Positions 42,950 through 52,106 of a stretch of 64,000 nucleotides of DNA are shown here, piece after piece (positions within the stretch are counted from its first letter, which is position 1; every line of letters begins with the position of its first letter). A program made the position numbers and the translations under genes. The notes under the pieces were generated by a model that worked only from the letters and a program-made list of their open reading frames with translations, was not told the DNA's origin and searched no databases. This stretch comes from Engelhardtia mirabilis (GTDB taxonomy: Bacteria > Planctomycetota > UBA1135 > GCA-002686595): positions 5,890,001 through 5,954,000 of the forward strand of contig NZ_CP036287.1 of NCBI RefSeq assembly GCF_007748095.1. The letters are read 5' to 3'.

Positions 42950-44323
42950 TCACGGCGCCAGTTGGGGGAGCCCCAGCTGGGCGAAGTGGGAGTTGCGAAG
43001 GATGAGGTGGACTCGGTGGCAGGCGTTCCACCACCAGCGGTGGGTCTGGGCGGCGACTTCGGCGGCCACACGCGTCGAGGCTCCTCGAAGGCGTAGCTCG
43101 CGGAACACCGTTCGCCCGCGCTTCCACTGGTGGAGTTGGAGCGCCCGGAGGCGCCTGCGGATCCACTGGTCGAGGGTGGCGAAGAGTCTCGGCGTCGCGG
43201 CCAGGGCGAAGTAGCCGTGCCAGCCGAGCAGGTAGCTTCGCAGCTCCCCGATGACGTGGCTCAGGCTTCGTCCTGCGTGGCGACGCGTGATCTGCCGCAC
43301 TCGATCCTTCATCTTGTCGAGAGCTTTGCGGGCCACCCGCAGACGTACGGTCTTCCCCGGAGCCACCCACATCGAGTAGCCCAGGAAAGGTCGGTCCCAT
43401 GCGGGGGCCACGGCGCTCTTGGCCTCGTTGATGCGCAGCCGAAGTCGGCCAAACAGAGTCCGGAGTTGGCCGAGCACGCGTTCTCCCGCTCGTTGCGAGC
43501 GGACGAACACTCGGGCATCGTCCGCGTAGCGCACGAAGGCGTGTCCGCGGACCTCCAGCTCCTTGTCGACTTCGTCGAGCAGCACGTTGGCCAGGAGCGG
43601 TGAGAGTGGGCCGCCTTGCGGCGTCCCCTCCCAGCGCTGCATCAGCACTCCGTCCACCATCACGCCGGATTGCAGATAGCGACGGATCAGTCTCAGGACG
43701 CGGCGGTCCTCGATCCTCTTGGCGAGCTTTCCCATCAGCACGTCGTGATGGACTCGATCGAAGAACTTCTCCAGATCGACGTCGACCACGACTCGGTGTC
43801 CGGATTGGACGTGTCGCGTCGCCGCCCGAAGGGCGTCGTGGGCGCTGCGTCCCGGTCGGAAGCCGAAGCTGTGCTCGGAGAAGGTCGGGTCAAAGATCGG
43901 TTGAAGGACCTGCAAGAGGGCTTGCTGGATCAGACGGTCGAGCACCGTCGGAATCCCCAGTTCGCGGGTGCCTCCCCCGCTCTTGGGGACCGACTGCCGC
44001 TTGATCGGGGCCGGGGTGTAGGTCGAGTCGAGCAAGCTCGCTCGGATCCGGGCCCAGTGGCCTCGAAGGTACGGCAGCAGCTCGTCCGTCGTCATCCCGT
44101 CCACGCCGGGACTGCCTCGGTTCTTCTTCACTCTCCGCAGAGCGGCTTCCATGTTGCGGCGCTCGAGCACCGCCTCCATCAAGCCGACTGCTCCTGGGCA
44201 CTCGGTTCCGTGAGCCGCCGTCGGCGCTTCGTCGCTTCGCGGTACGTTCAGGGCTTCACCCCTATCCTCCCACGGGAGCTCCAGTTGCCTGGACATCTGA
44301 CGCGGTTCGCCTTCGAGGTTCAT
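42950..44323 (-). CDS. ltrA: Group II intron reverse transcriptase/maturase
   Basis: The 457-residue protein has an intact reverse-transcriptase domain (AALRRVKKNRGSPGVDGM, HSFGFRPGRSAHDAL, active site FVRYADDARVFV) and an X/maturase domain with the LLGWHGYFALAATPRLFATLDQWIRRRLRAL block. It has no HNH endonuclease at its C-terminus, as in group IIC proteins. It should splice its intron and copy it into new sites. No frameshift is seen, so it is probably active. Confidence 0.95.
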   Translation of the reverse strand: MNLEGEPRQMSRQLELPWEDRGEALNVPRSDEAPTAAHGTECPGAVGLMEAVLERRNMEAALRRVKKNRGSPGVDGMTTDELLPYLRGHWARIRASLLDSTYTPAPIKRQSVPKSGGGTRELGIPTVLDRLIQQALLQVLQPIFDPTFSEHSFGFRPGRSAHDALRAATRHVQSGHRVVVDVDLEKFFDRVHHDVLMGKLAKRIEDRRVLRLIRRYLQSGVMVDGVLMQRWEGTPQGGPLSPLLANVLLDEVDKELEVRGHAFVRYADDARVFVRSQRAGERVLGQLRTLFGRLRLRINEAKSAVAPAWDRPFLGYSMWVAPGKTVRLRVARKALDKMKDRVRQITRRHAGRSLSHVIGELRSYLLGWHGYFALAATPRLFATLDQWIRRRLRALQLHQWKRGRTVFRELRLRGASTRVAAEVAAQTHRWWWNACHRVHLILRNSHFAQLGLPQLAP

Positions 44324-44711
44324 GGGCGTTGAGCCCTTCTCCCCGTTCGGGCCTTCGCCGGCTCGGGCCGACTACTACGCCCTCTGCTGACTTCTCGCTC
44401 CGCCAACCGGTGGCGTCGCCCTTTCAGACGTGAGGCGAGATCTCCCTGGGTAAGACAGATGGCCGTCCCCACACAACCGCCGGATTTACGCCGCGTCCCT
44501 TTGACCGCAAGAGCTTCGCTGTCACGTGCCAGCTCGCCCTGGTCCGCGGCGCCTCGAATCCGATTCCTGTACGTCGGCCCGTGGGTTCGTTCCACGCTTC
44601 CTTCAGACGGACCCTCGCGAGCCCGCCCTTGCGCTTCCCTTCGGTCCCTGCGGCCAGGTTCCGGGGGGACTTTCACCTCCAAGTCATCTGTCATGCCAGG
44701 CACACACGGCG

Positions 44712-44744
44712 AGGGCCGGGCCCGCCCGCGGCGGACCCGGCCCT
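44712..44744 (-). terminator. Terminator of the di-heme gene, used as intron target
   Basis: AGGGCCGGGCCCGCC pairs with GGCGGACCCGGCCCT (one mismatch) around a CGC loop, 23 bases past the di-heme gene stop. The intron begins about 7 bases after the hairpin. Confidence 0.7.
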
Positions 44745-44766
44745 GGGTCGCGTCAGGCCTCGCCGC

Positions 44767-46146
44767 TCAGCCGGTGAAGGCCAACTGGAGCTGCATGAAG
44801 TCCTCGAGGTCCAGGTCGCCGTCGGCGTCGATGTCCGCCTCGGCCCCGGGGCTGTCGGGCGTCACCGTCCCCGCGCCCGGCGCGGTGAACAGCGGCTCCA
44901 GGAAGAACCAGTCGAAGACCGTCACGTCGCCGTCCAGGTCGTTGTCGAACTCGGCCCGACCCAGGGAGCGCAGGAAGCCCATCAGGTCGTCCACGTCCGA
45001 GGGTGTCAGGGCGTTGAAGTTCAACCGGGCGAAGTTGGCTTCGCCGTCGTGCCACATGATCGCGGCGGCCACGTTCTGGGCGAAGCTGCCGCCGGTGGCT
45101 CGGCCGTCGTGTAGGAAGGCGTCCCGGGAGGACATGCCCCACAGGGCGCGCGTCGACATCTCGGTCTCGCTGGCCATGCCGTCGACGATACCGTCGCCGA
45201 GCACGCCCATGTCGTGCAGCAGGAAGTCGCCGTAGGGCCGGATCGTCCGTCCCGAAAGGGCGGCCTCGGGCGCGGTACCCGTCGTGAACTGGGGCGTGTG
45301 GCAGCTCGCGCAGCCGATCGAAGTGAAGACCGACTCGCCGGCCATGCCGGAGCGCGGCGTCTGGGGCGGCGCCGCCAGGTAGCGCTGGAAGTCCGTCTGA
45401 CGATCGATGCGCCCGGCGCCGGGGACGATCGAGTCCTCGGGGTCGGCGACGGTGTCGTACAGCGCCAATAGGGCCGGGTCGCCCTGGGGCGCGTTGTCGG
45501 CCGTGAAGAAGCGGTTGCTGAGCCCGAGCTCGTTGACGGACGCGTCAGCCGAGAAGGTCATCACCGTCGGCACGCCGCCCTTCCAACCGAAGCGGCCGGC
45601 GGTCAGCGGGCCGCCCTCGACCGGCGTCGCCCAGTGCACGCGCCCCGACACGAAGCCGTTGGGCGGGTTCAGCTCGCCGAACTCGATGTCGGTGCTGGGC
45701 ACGGCCTCGAGCAGTCCCGCGCCGAAGGTGTGGGGCGTGACGCGATGGATGATCACGTCGGCCATGGCCGGGATCGCATCGAAGTGCTCCGGCGGCATCT
45801 CCGCCAGGGCGCTCGACTGCAACAGGGAGCCGCCGAAGGCCGTCAGCGGGTCGAAGGGGTTGCCGCCGGTCGCAGCAAGGCCGAAGCGCGTCACCGTGCG
45901 GGTGGACGAGCCGCCGATGTCGGGGGTCGTGTGGCACTGGGCGCAGCTCGAGTCGTTGAAGATTGGCCCCAGACCGTCGGCCTTGCCGAGCACGGTCTCG
46001 AACTCGAGCTTGCCGGCCTCGAAGGCCGCCAACTGGGTCGGGGTCAGCCCGCGCACGGGCTCACCCATGCGCGGTTGGAACTCCTGGGCGTGCGCGAGGC
46101 CGACGAGGGTCAGGGCGGCGCAGGAGATGATCGTGAGGTTCCGCAT
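44767..46146 (-). CDS. Secreted di-heme cytochrome (DUF1111-like) with dockerin-like end
   Basis: The 459-residue product has a signal peptide (to about residue 20), a haem motif CAQCH (68-72) and a second CASCH near residue 285, typical of DUF1111/di-heme thiol oxidoreductase-like proteins. The C-terminal 65 residues have two EF-hand loops (DNDLDGDVTVFD and DIDADGDLDLED), dockerin style. It probably carries electrons or reduces peroxide/thiols outside the cytoplasm while docked to a partner. A terminator and a group II intron follow. Confidence 0.85.
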   Translation of the reverse strand: MRNLTIISCAALTLVGLAHAQEFQPRMGEPVRGLTPTQLAAFEAGKLEFETVLGKADGLGPIFNDSSCAQCHTTPDIGGSSTRTVTRFGLAATGGNPFDPLTAFGGSLLQSSALAEMPPEHFDAIPAMADVIIHRVTPHTFGAGLLEAVPSTDIEFGELNPPNGFVSGRVHWATPVEGGPLTAGRFGWKGGVPTVMTFSADASVNELGLSNRFFTADNAPQGDPALLALYDTVADPEDSIVPGAGRIDRQTDFQRYLAAPPQTPRSGMAGESVFTSIGCASCHTPQFTTGTAPEAALSGRTIRPYGDFLLHDMGVLGDGIVDGMASETEMSTRALWGMSSRDAFLHDGRATGGSFAQNVAAAIMWHDGEANFARLNFNALTPSDVDDLMGFLRSLGRAEFDNDLDGDVTVFDWFFLEPLFTAPGAGTVTPDSPGAEADIDADGDLDLEDFMQLQLAFTG

Positions 46147-46215
46147 CGTTCGTGGACAGCAGCAGGGAGAGGGGTGGGGCGCCCCGCGACTCGGGGCACC
46201 CCAGACAGGCCGTTG

Positions 46216-47997
46216 TCAGCCCTGGTTGAACAGGATCTCGATCGCGTTCGAGAAGCTGAACAGCTCGGGCAGGCCCAGATCGATGGCGATCACCTGGGCG
46301 TAGAAAGTCGCGGCACCCGCTCCGGCCGTGATCGGCAGGGAGACGCCGCCGAGACCGTCGAGGGTCAGCTCGCCGACCACTTCGATCGAGGGCAGCAGGG
46401 TGCCCCCGAGCAGCGGCATCGGGCTCTGACTGCTACCGACGACCAGGGCCGCCGGCGCGCCGGACGCGCCACCGCTGATCGAGAGCGTCGAGGTGTTGCC
46501 CTGGTAGAGGGGCTGGCCGCACAGGGCCAGGGTCATGGCGCCGGGACCGGCGGACCCGAGGTCGCTCTGACACAGCACCGGATCGGCCAGGTTCTCCCAC
46601 ACGAAGGTGCCGTCGGCGCGGCCCAGGAACATGTCGTTGTCCCCGTCCTTGTCCATGTCGAAGACCAGCACGTCGTGGCTGCCGCGCATGTCGTTCTCGG
46701 TCATGCCGACCACGCCGACCCAGCCGCCACCGGAGCTCTGGCGCTCTTCCACGAACGTCTCGGTGCCGGCCTGCACCGTGACGTTGTGGTAGATGTGCAG
46801 ACGGCGGCCGAAGCCTCCGATGTCCACGTCGACGTCCGTGATCAGCACGTCGTTGTAGCCGTCACCGTTCAGGTCCGCGATCAAGTTGTTGCTGCCGAAG
46901 CCGTCGTCGCCACCCGCGAGGAAGCTGTAGGTCTTGGCCTCACTCCAGATCACGCGACCGAAGGGGTCGTTGCCCTGGTTGATCCGGAAGCGATCGTTGC
47001 CGTCGTCCGAGAAGATCAGGTCGATGCGACCGTCCGCGTTGAGGTCGCCCGCGTCGATGTGGTACGGCGCGAAGCCGACGTGGAAGTCGTCGAAGAACAC
47101 CGGCGGAAACTGGCCGGGGTTGTTCGGGTCGTTGTAGCTGATCGCCACGTACTGGGGCGCGTTGAGTGCCGTGTCCTTGGCGATGTCGTTGACTCCGTCA
47201 CCGTTGAAGTCGGCGATCTCGACCTCGGTACCGAAGGCCGACAGCAGCGCCTGGGTCCCCATGCGCGACTGGCTCTCGTCGGTGAAGTAGCCGTTGCCGT
47301 CGTTGATCAGCAGACGGTCGTTGAGGTCCTTGTTCGAGGGCTGCTGGGTGCCGCCGGCCCCGGAGGAGTCGTAGTCGCCGAAGTACAGGTCCGCGAAGCC
47401 GTCGCCAGTGACATCGCCAGCCGAGACCGAGCAGAAGCGCGGGTTCTCGGGGTTGCCGGTCCCGAAGTGGAACAGCTGCGGGATGCGCGCGTCCTGATGC
47501 TCGAGGCCCAGCCAGTTGCCGGCGCCGTCGTCACCCAGGTTCATGTAGACCCGCGGGTGCCCGATGTGCTTGGGGTCGCCGTCGCTGATCGTGGTCGCCG
47601 TGACCACGTCGAGCCAGCCGTCGTTGTCCAGATCGAAGACCACCACGTCGCGGTCGTTGGTCGGCGTGCCGAAGCCACGGTCATCGGGAACGTCGGAGAG
47701 GTTGGCGTAGATCAGGGTCTGATCGAGGAGCTGACCGCCGTAGTTCATCAGCAGCACGTTGGTGCGCTTGCCCGGCGAGGTGAAGGGCTCCTTGCGGACG
47801 ACGACGACGTCGTCGTAGCCGTTCTTGTCGAGGTCGCCTGCGTAGAAGTCGACCTCGGTCTGCTGGTTGGAGATCGACGTGGGGGTGAAGGGCTGTCCGG
47901 TGTCGAGGGCAAATTCCGCCCATTGATTGTTGAAGCCCTGCGCGGAGGCCAGCCCGGTCAAGGCTGTCGCTGCGCTGATGATGTGGAGCGTTCGCAT
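46216..47997 (-). CDS. Secreted FG-GAP/VCBS repeat protein, copy 1
   Basis: The 593-residue protein has a signal peptide (to about residue 19, GLASAQ) and repeated D-x-D-x-D-G calcium-type loops: GDLDKNGYDDVVVVR, FDLDNDGWLDVV, GDVTGDGFADLYFGD, ADFNGDGVNDI and so on, forming an integrin-alpha-like propeller. The last 120 residues are the shared C-terminal beta module (final strand SNAIEILFNQG). It is a close paralogue of the gene at 49377-51158. Probably a cell-surface or secreted adhesin-like protein. Confidence 0.85.
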   Translation of the reverse strand: MRTLHIISAATALTGLASAQGFNNQWAEFALDTGQPFTPTSISNQQTEVDFYAGDLDKNGYDDVVVVRKEPFTSPGKRTNVLLMNYGGQLLDQTLIYANLSDVPDDRGFGTPTNDRDVVVFDLDNDGWLDVVTATTISDGDPKHIGHPRVYMNLGDDGAGNWLGLEHQDARIPQLFHFGTGNPENPRFCSVSAGDVTGDGFADLYFGDYDSSGAGGTQQPSNKDLNDRLLINDGNGYFTDESQSRMGTQALLSAFGTEVEIADFNGDGVNDIAKDTALNAPQYVAISYNDPNNPGQFPPVFFDDFHVGFAPYHIDAGDLNADGRIDLIFSDDGNDRFRINQGNDPFGRVIWSEAKTYSFLAGGDDGFGSNNLIADLNGDGYNDVLITDVDVDIGGFGRRLHIYHNVTVQAGTETFVEERQSSGGGWVGVVGMTENDMRGSHDVLVFDMDKDGDNDMFLGRADGTFVWENLADPVLCQSDLGSAGPGAMTLALCGQPLYQGNTSTLSISGGASGAPAALVVGSSQSPMPLLGGTLLPSIEVVGELTLDGLGGVSLPITAGAGAATFYAQVIAIDLGLPELFSFSNAIEILFNQG

Positions 47998-48054
47998 GGG
48001 TGTCGCGCTGGTGGGTGGGTGGGGGTGGAGGGACGAGAGGGCCGCGATCTCAGA

Positions 48055-49029
48055 TCACGGGACGAGGCTGAAGCTCACGGCGTTGCTCGCGAAATCGAGC
48101 ACCGGCAGGGGCAAAAGGTAGGCGTGGTGCAGGTCGATCCCCGCCAGCGCCGGGTCGGAGCCGGCCGGCAGGGAGAACCCGGCCGTACCGGCCCCCTGGC
48201 CGTCCAGGAAGCCGAGCGCGCCGATCAGCGGCGGGGCGGTCGGGTTGGCCAGGGTGAACAGGGTGTAGGCGTCGATCACCAGGGGGATGTCGAGCCCACC
48301 GACCGTGGTCGCCGGCGAGCTGCCCGTGACCGAGCCCAACATCAGGTACACGCGCCCGGCGTTGGCGGCGCCGGCGTCGAGGGCGAAGCCCGCGCTGCCA
48401 CCGGCCGAGAGGGAGATGCTCGCGGTGTCGACGGTGAGGGCCGGGTCCACGGTCAGGGTCAGGTCGTGCACCATCACGCCGGCGGCTTCGACCTCCCAGA
48501 AGGGCACGCCGCTGGTGGTCTGCGCGATCACGTTGGCGCCGGCCTCCACCACGCTGACCGTGTAGGTCCCCGGCACGGCGGGCGCCGTGAGGGTCCCCGA
48601 GCCGAGCACCAGGGCGCTGCCCGGGTGGGCGACCGAGGTCATCACCGTCCCCGCCGGCTTGGGCGCGAAGAACTGGTTGATCGTGTTCTGCGCCCCGCCG
48701 ATCTGGATCAGGTCGCCGCCGATCGGCGTCCCGCCGTAGCCCGCGGGGTTCGACAGGCCCAGGGGGCTGGCGAAGTTGGCCAGGGGCTGCCCCCCCGGGT
48801 CCCCCAGGGGCGCGAGATCGCCGCCGTCGAAGGTCAGGTCGATGCGGAAGGCCGCCAGCCCGAGGTTGTTGGCGTCGCACAGCTCGCCGACCAGGTCGAA
48901 GCTGACCTGCTGGCCGGGCGAGACGTTCAGGGTGTCGAGACCACCGGAGAGGATCTTGATCTCGAAGTCGCTGGCGGAGGCCGGGGCGACCGCGACGACG
49001 GCAGCGACGAGGGTCAGGCTGCGAAGCAT
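48055..49029 (-). CDS. Secreted beta-sandwich protein of unknown function
   Basis: The 324-residue product starts at an ATG with a signal peptide (MLRSLTLVAAVVAVAPASA). It has a cohesin-like N-terminal part (NVSPGQQVSFDLVGELCDANN, FRIDLTFDGGDLAPLG) and ends in the recurrent module (SNAVSFSLVP). No catalytic motif is seen. It lies between two paralogous FG-GAP genes on the same strand and could be co-expressed with the one downstream. Confidence 0.7.
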   Translation of the reverse strand: MLRSLTLVAAVVAVAPASASDFEIKILSGGLDTLNVSPGQQVSFDLVGELCDANNLGLAAFRIDLTFDGGDLAPLGDPGGQPLANFASPLGLSNPAGYGGTPIGGDLIQIGGAQNTINQFFAPKPAGTVMTSVAHPGSALVLGSGTLTAPAVPGTYTVSVVEAGANVIAQTTSGVPFWEVEAAGVMVHDLTLTVDPALTVDTASISLSAGGSAGFALDAGAANAGRVYLMLGSVTGSSPATTVGGLDIPLVIDAYTLFTLANPTAPPLIGALGFLDGQGAGTAGFSLPAGSDPALAGIDLHHAYLLPLPVLDFASNAVSFSLVP

Positions 49030-49376
49030 GGGATCTGGGGGAGTGGGATGCCGGGGGAGGGTCGGCACCGGGAGACGCGGGGGCGTGGCCTCGGACGGGG
49101 ACCGAGGCACCCGCCGATTGTGTGCGCTGTCCCCGGGGCCGCTACCGCTCACCTCAGAGCGGGCCTAGCAAGGCGCATTTGTCCGCTCCTGAACCCAGAC
49201 ACCCCGGGTGAATCGCCGCGGATGAACGCCCCGTCATCCCCTGCTCACGTCCCGAGCACGCCCGGGCCCTGGGCGCGCTCGCGACGCCAGCGCGAATGGG
49301 AGCGGGCCCGCCGAGTCGCCTCGGCGGGCCCGCTCCGGACTCGGCCGGCCCCTTGGCCGCCCGTGGGTCGCCTGGC
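49030..49376. other. Intergenic region between the beta-sandwich gene and FG-GAP copy 2
   Basis: This 347-base gap holds a perfect 17-bp hairpin at 49299-49336 (annotated separately) and the presumed promoter of the downstream beta-sandwich gene. I see no convincing gene or RNA. Confidence 0.5.
49299..49336 (-). terminator. 17-bp perfect hairpin terminator
   Basis: GGAGCGGGCCCGCCGAG pairs perfectly with CTCGGCGGGCCCGCTCC around a TCGC loop, 41 bases past the stop of the FG-GAP copy 2 gene. Confidence 0.75.
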
Positions 49377-51158
49377 TCAGTTCGTGCCCAGGAAGTCCAC
49401 CTGCACGGCGTTGCTGGTGGTGAAGAGGGTCGGCATGCCGTTGGCGATCAGGAACTGCACCACGACCGTCCCCGCGGCGTTGGGACCGACCAGCGGCAGG
49501 TTCAACGCCCCGGTGAAGTCGGTCACGTAGACGTCCTGGAGCACCGGGGGGAAGGCCACCACCGTGTCCTGGATCACGTCGATGAAGATCGGGAAGGCCG
49601 AGAGCGAGACCAGCATCACCGCCGGCGAGCTCGCCGGCGCGCCGGACAGGCGCACCGTGGCCGGCTCGCCCGCGCCGAGCTTGCTGCCACAGACCTCGAG
49701 CAGCACCCCGGGCGCGCCGAAGCCCAGGTTGGTCTGGCAGTGCTCGATCCGGCGGTAGGCCTGGGTGCCGGCGTTGCGGCTGACGAGCAGGTCGTCGAGG
49801 CCGTCCCCGTCGATGTCGAACACCGCCACGTCGTGGGTGCCCTTCAGGTCGTTCTCGGTCAGGCCCACCGCGCCGATCCAGCCGCCGGCGCCGGACAACT
49901 CGCGCTCCTCGCGCAGGAGCGCCGCCGTCGACGGCGTGTTCCCGCGGTTGTGGTAGATGTGCAGACGCCGGTTGAAGCCCGAGATCTGCGGGTCCACGTC
50001 GGCGATCAGCACGTCGTTGCGGCTGTCCCCGTCCAGGTCGGCCACCAGGCTGTTGGAGGCGAAGGAGTCGTCGCCCCCGACCAGGAAGTCGAAGGCCTGC
50101 AGGGGCGACCAGATCACCTCACCGGCGCCGTCGTTGCCCGAGTTGTAGAGCACTCCGTCGTTGCCGTTCTCGCTGACGACGATGTCCAGGCGCCCGTCGC
50201 CGTTCAGGTCCCCGGCCGAGATGTTGTAGGCGGAGGCCACGTAGGCGGTCTGCAGGCTCGTGAAGGTCCCCACCGCGCTGTCGTCGTTGTAGCGGATCGT
50301 GACCGCCGCGCCGCCGGGCGCGCCGTTGGTCTGCTTGGCGATGTCGCCGTCCCCGTCGCCGTCGAAGTCGGCGATCACGGTGCTGTTGCAGAAGTTCGAG
50401 GCGATCATGCCCGGGGTCAACGAGGTCATCGTGGCGTCGGTGAAGAAGCCGTTGCCGTCGTTGATGAACAGCCGGTCGTCAGTGTCGAAGTTGGCCGGCT
50501 CGCCGCCGAAGGGGCTCGAGGACGAGGCGTCGTGGTCGCCGAAGGACAGGTCCGCGAAGCCGTCGCCGTTGACGTCACCGGCGGCCACCGCGTTGAAGCG
50601 CGCGGCCACGGGGTTGCCGGAGACGAAGTTGATCAGCACCGGGATGCGCGCCTCCTCGTAGCGCAGGCCCAGCCAATTGCCCGAGCCGTCGTCGCCCAGG
50701 TTGATGTAGACCCGCGGGTGCGAGAGGGCCTTGGCCTCGGCCACCAGGCCGAAGCCGACCGAGGTCACCACGTCCAGCCAGCCGTCGCCGTTGACGTCCA
50801 CCACGACCACGTCGCGGTCGGCGGTGGGCGTGTCGAAGCCCGCGTCACCGGGCACGTCGGAGGCCGAGGCGTAGAGGGTCGTGCGGTCGGTCAGGACCCC
50901 GCCCTCGTTCATCAAGAGCAGGTTCGTGCGCTTGCCGCTGGCCATGATCGGCTGGACGCGGGCCACGACCAGGTCGGTCAGGCCGTTCTGGTCCAGGTCG
51001 CCCCAAGCCAGGTCGGTCTCGAGGGTCGCGTCGGAGATGACCGGCGAGGAGAGCAGCGACGGATCGGGGGCGTACTCGAGCCAGGTGTCGTTGAGCTGCG
51101 CGCTGGCGGGGAGCGCGGCGGCGGCCAGGATCAGGCCACTTGTGGGGAGGATCTGCAT
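49377..51158 (-). CDS. Secreted FG-GAP/VCBS repeat protein, copy 2
   Basis: The 593-residue protein mirrors the gene at 46216: a signal peptide (to about residue 20, ALPASA), D-x-D-x-D-G loops (GDLDQNGLTDLVVAR, VDVNGDGWLDVV, GDVNGDGFADLSFGDHDA, ADFDGDGDGDIAK), the conserved block CQTNLGFGAPGVLLEVCGSKLG and a C-terminal end SNAVQVDFLGTN. The two are equal in length and collinear, so they arose by duplication. Calcium-stabilised extracellular propellers are expected. Confidence 0.85.
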   Translation of the reverse strand: MQILPTSGLILAAAALPASAQLNDTWLEYAPDPSLLSSPVISDATLETDLAWGDLDQNGLTDLVVARVQPIMASGKRTNLLLMNEGGVLTDRTTLYASASDVPGDAGFDTPTADRDVVVVDVNGDGWLDVVTSVGFGLVAEAKALSHPRVYINLGDDGSGNWLGLRYEEARIPVLINFVSGNPVAARFNAVAAGDVNGDGFADLSFGDHDASSSSPFGGEPANFDTDDRLFINDGNGFFTDATMTSLTPGMIASNFCNSTVIADFDGDGDGDIAKQTNGAPGGAAVTIRYNDDSAVGTFTSLQTAYVASAYNISAGDLNGDGRLDIVVSENGNDGVLYNSGNDGAGEVIWSPLQAFDFLVGGDDSFASNSLVADLDGDSRNDVLIADVDPQISGFNRRLHIYHNRGNTPSTAALLREERELSGAGGWIGAVGLTENDLKGTHDVAVFDIDGDGLDDLLVSRNAGTQAYRRIEHCQTNLGFGAPGVLLEVCGSKLGAGEPATVRLSGAPASSPAVMLVSLSAFPIFIDVIQDTVVAFPPVLQDVYVTDFTGALNLPLVGPNAAGTVVVQFLIANGMPTLFTTSNAVQVDFLGTN

Positions 51159-51305
51159 GGATTCACGTGTAGGGACGGACTTGGGAGACCAGCAATCCTA
51201 GCTGATTGCATTTGGGCCTGCCGGCCAGGCGGCGGGCCACCGGCCCGAGCGGGTAGTCTGGCGGGCTTCCGACCCTGGACGACGACATCGAAACCTGACC
51301 GGCGC

Positions 51306-52106
51306 ATGACGACTCGCTCAACCACATGCCGCGCCGCAGCACTCGGCGCGGCGCTGCTGCTCGCCGCCCTCGCGAGCTGCGGCGAGGTGGCCGACAGCCC
51401 GCCGCCGGTGCCCTTTGCTGACTGGAGCGGCGTCGACGCCGCCGTCGAGCAGATGATCGTCGCGGGCGACCTACAGGGCGCGATCGAGCGCATCGAGCCC
51501 TTCGCCGGCCGGCCGCTCCCTCCGCACACGGAGCTGCTCTTCGCCACGGCGCTGCACGGGGCCAAGCGCTACGGCGCGGCCGAACCCCACTTCGCCCGCG
51601 CCCTGGCGGCCGAGCCGCCACTGCCCGAGCGCGCGGGCGGCCTGCACCTGCACGCCTGGTGCCTGTTCCAGCTCGGACGTCTCGACGAGGCCCGCGCGCG
51701 CTTCGAGGAGCACGCCCTGCTGGACCCCGAGGAGGGCGACACGCCGCTGGGTCTGGGTCGCATCGCCTTGGCCGAAGGGGACTTGGTCGGCGCGCGCCGT
51801 GAGCTGGAGCGCGCCGTGGCCCTGCACCGCGCGGCGTCGGAGTCCGGCCGCGCGGACCGGCGCGCCGAGGGCGCGCGGGCCCTGGCCTTCCTGGCCGACG
51901 TGGAGCTGGCCGAGGGCAACGCCCCCGCGGCGCGCCAGGCGCTCGAGGCCTCGGTCACCAGCTATCCCTTCCACTTGGGTGCGTGGTCGAAGCTGCACGA
52001 GGTGTGCGTCGAGTTGGGCGACGCGGCCGGCGCGGAGAAGGCGCTGGAGGGGCGCGCGCACTTCGAGGGCCTCTTGAACGCCCCGCCCGACGGAGAGGCG
52101 CAGTGA
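51306..52106 (+). CDS. TPR-repeat lipoprotein
   Basis: The 266-residue product has a lipoprotein signal (LASC lipobox, Cys about 27) and a series of TPR-like helices (for example FATALHGAKRYGAAEPHFARAL and AWCLFQLGRLDEARARFEEH). TPRs bind peptides; here they probably serve the following lipoprotein. The ASPIC/UnbV gene overlaps its stop by four bases (GTGA), so the two are translationally coupled. Confidence 0.85.
   Translation: MTTRSTTCRAAALGAALLLAALASCGEVADSPPPVPFADWSGVDAAVEQMIVAGDLQGAIERIEPFAGRPLPPHTELLFATALHGAKRYGAAEPHFARALAAEPPLPERAGGLHLHAWCLFQLGRLDEARARFEEHALLDPEEGDTPLGLGRIALAEGDLVGARRELERAVALHRAASESGRADRRAEGARALAFLADVELAEGNAPAARQALEASVTSYPFHLGAWSKLHEVCVELGDAAGAEKALEGRAHFEGLLNAPPDGEAQ

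Larger units (their letters stand above)
42856..44705 (-). mobile_element. Group II intron (complete)
   Basis: On the minus strand the element runs from 5' GTGTGCCTGGCATGACAG (at 44705) with the domain I signature CTTGGAGGTGAAAGTCC, through the maturase gene, to a 3' end CCCCTATCCCGAT at 42856. That is about 1,850 bases. The 5' GUGYG start and the domain V/VI layout fit a group II intron. It sits about 7 bases behind a terminator hairpin, as expected of the IIC habit. The exact class is inferred. Confidence 0.85.

Noticed and set aside
45634..49530. A 1298-codon plus-strand frame
   Set aside because: It runs antisense to four genes with signal peptides and known domains; no domain is seen in it.
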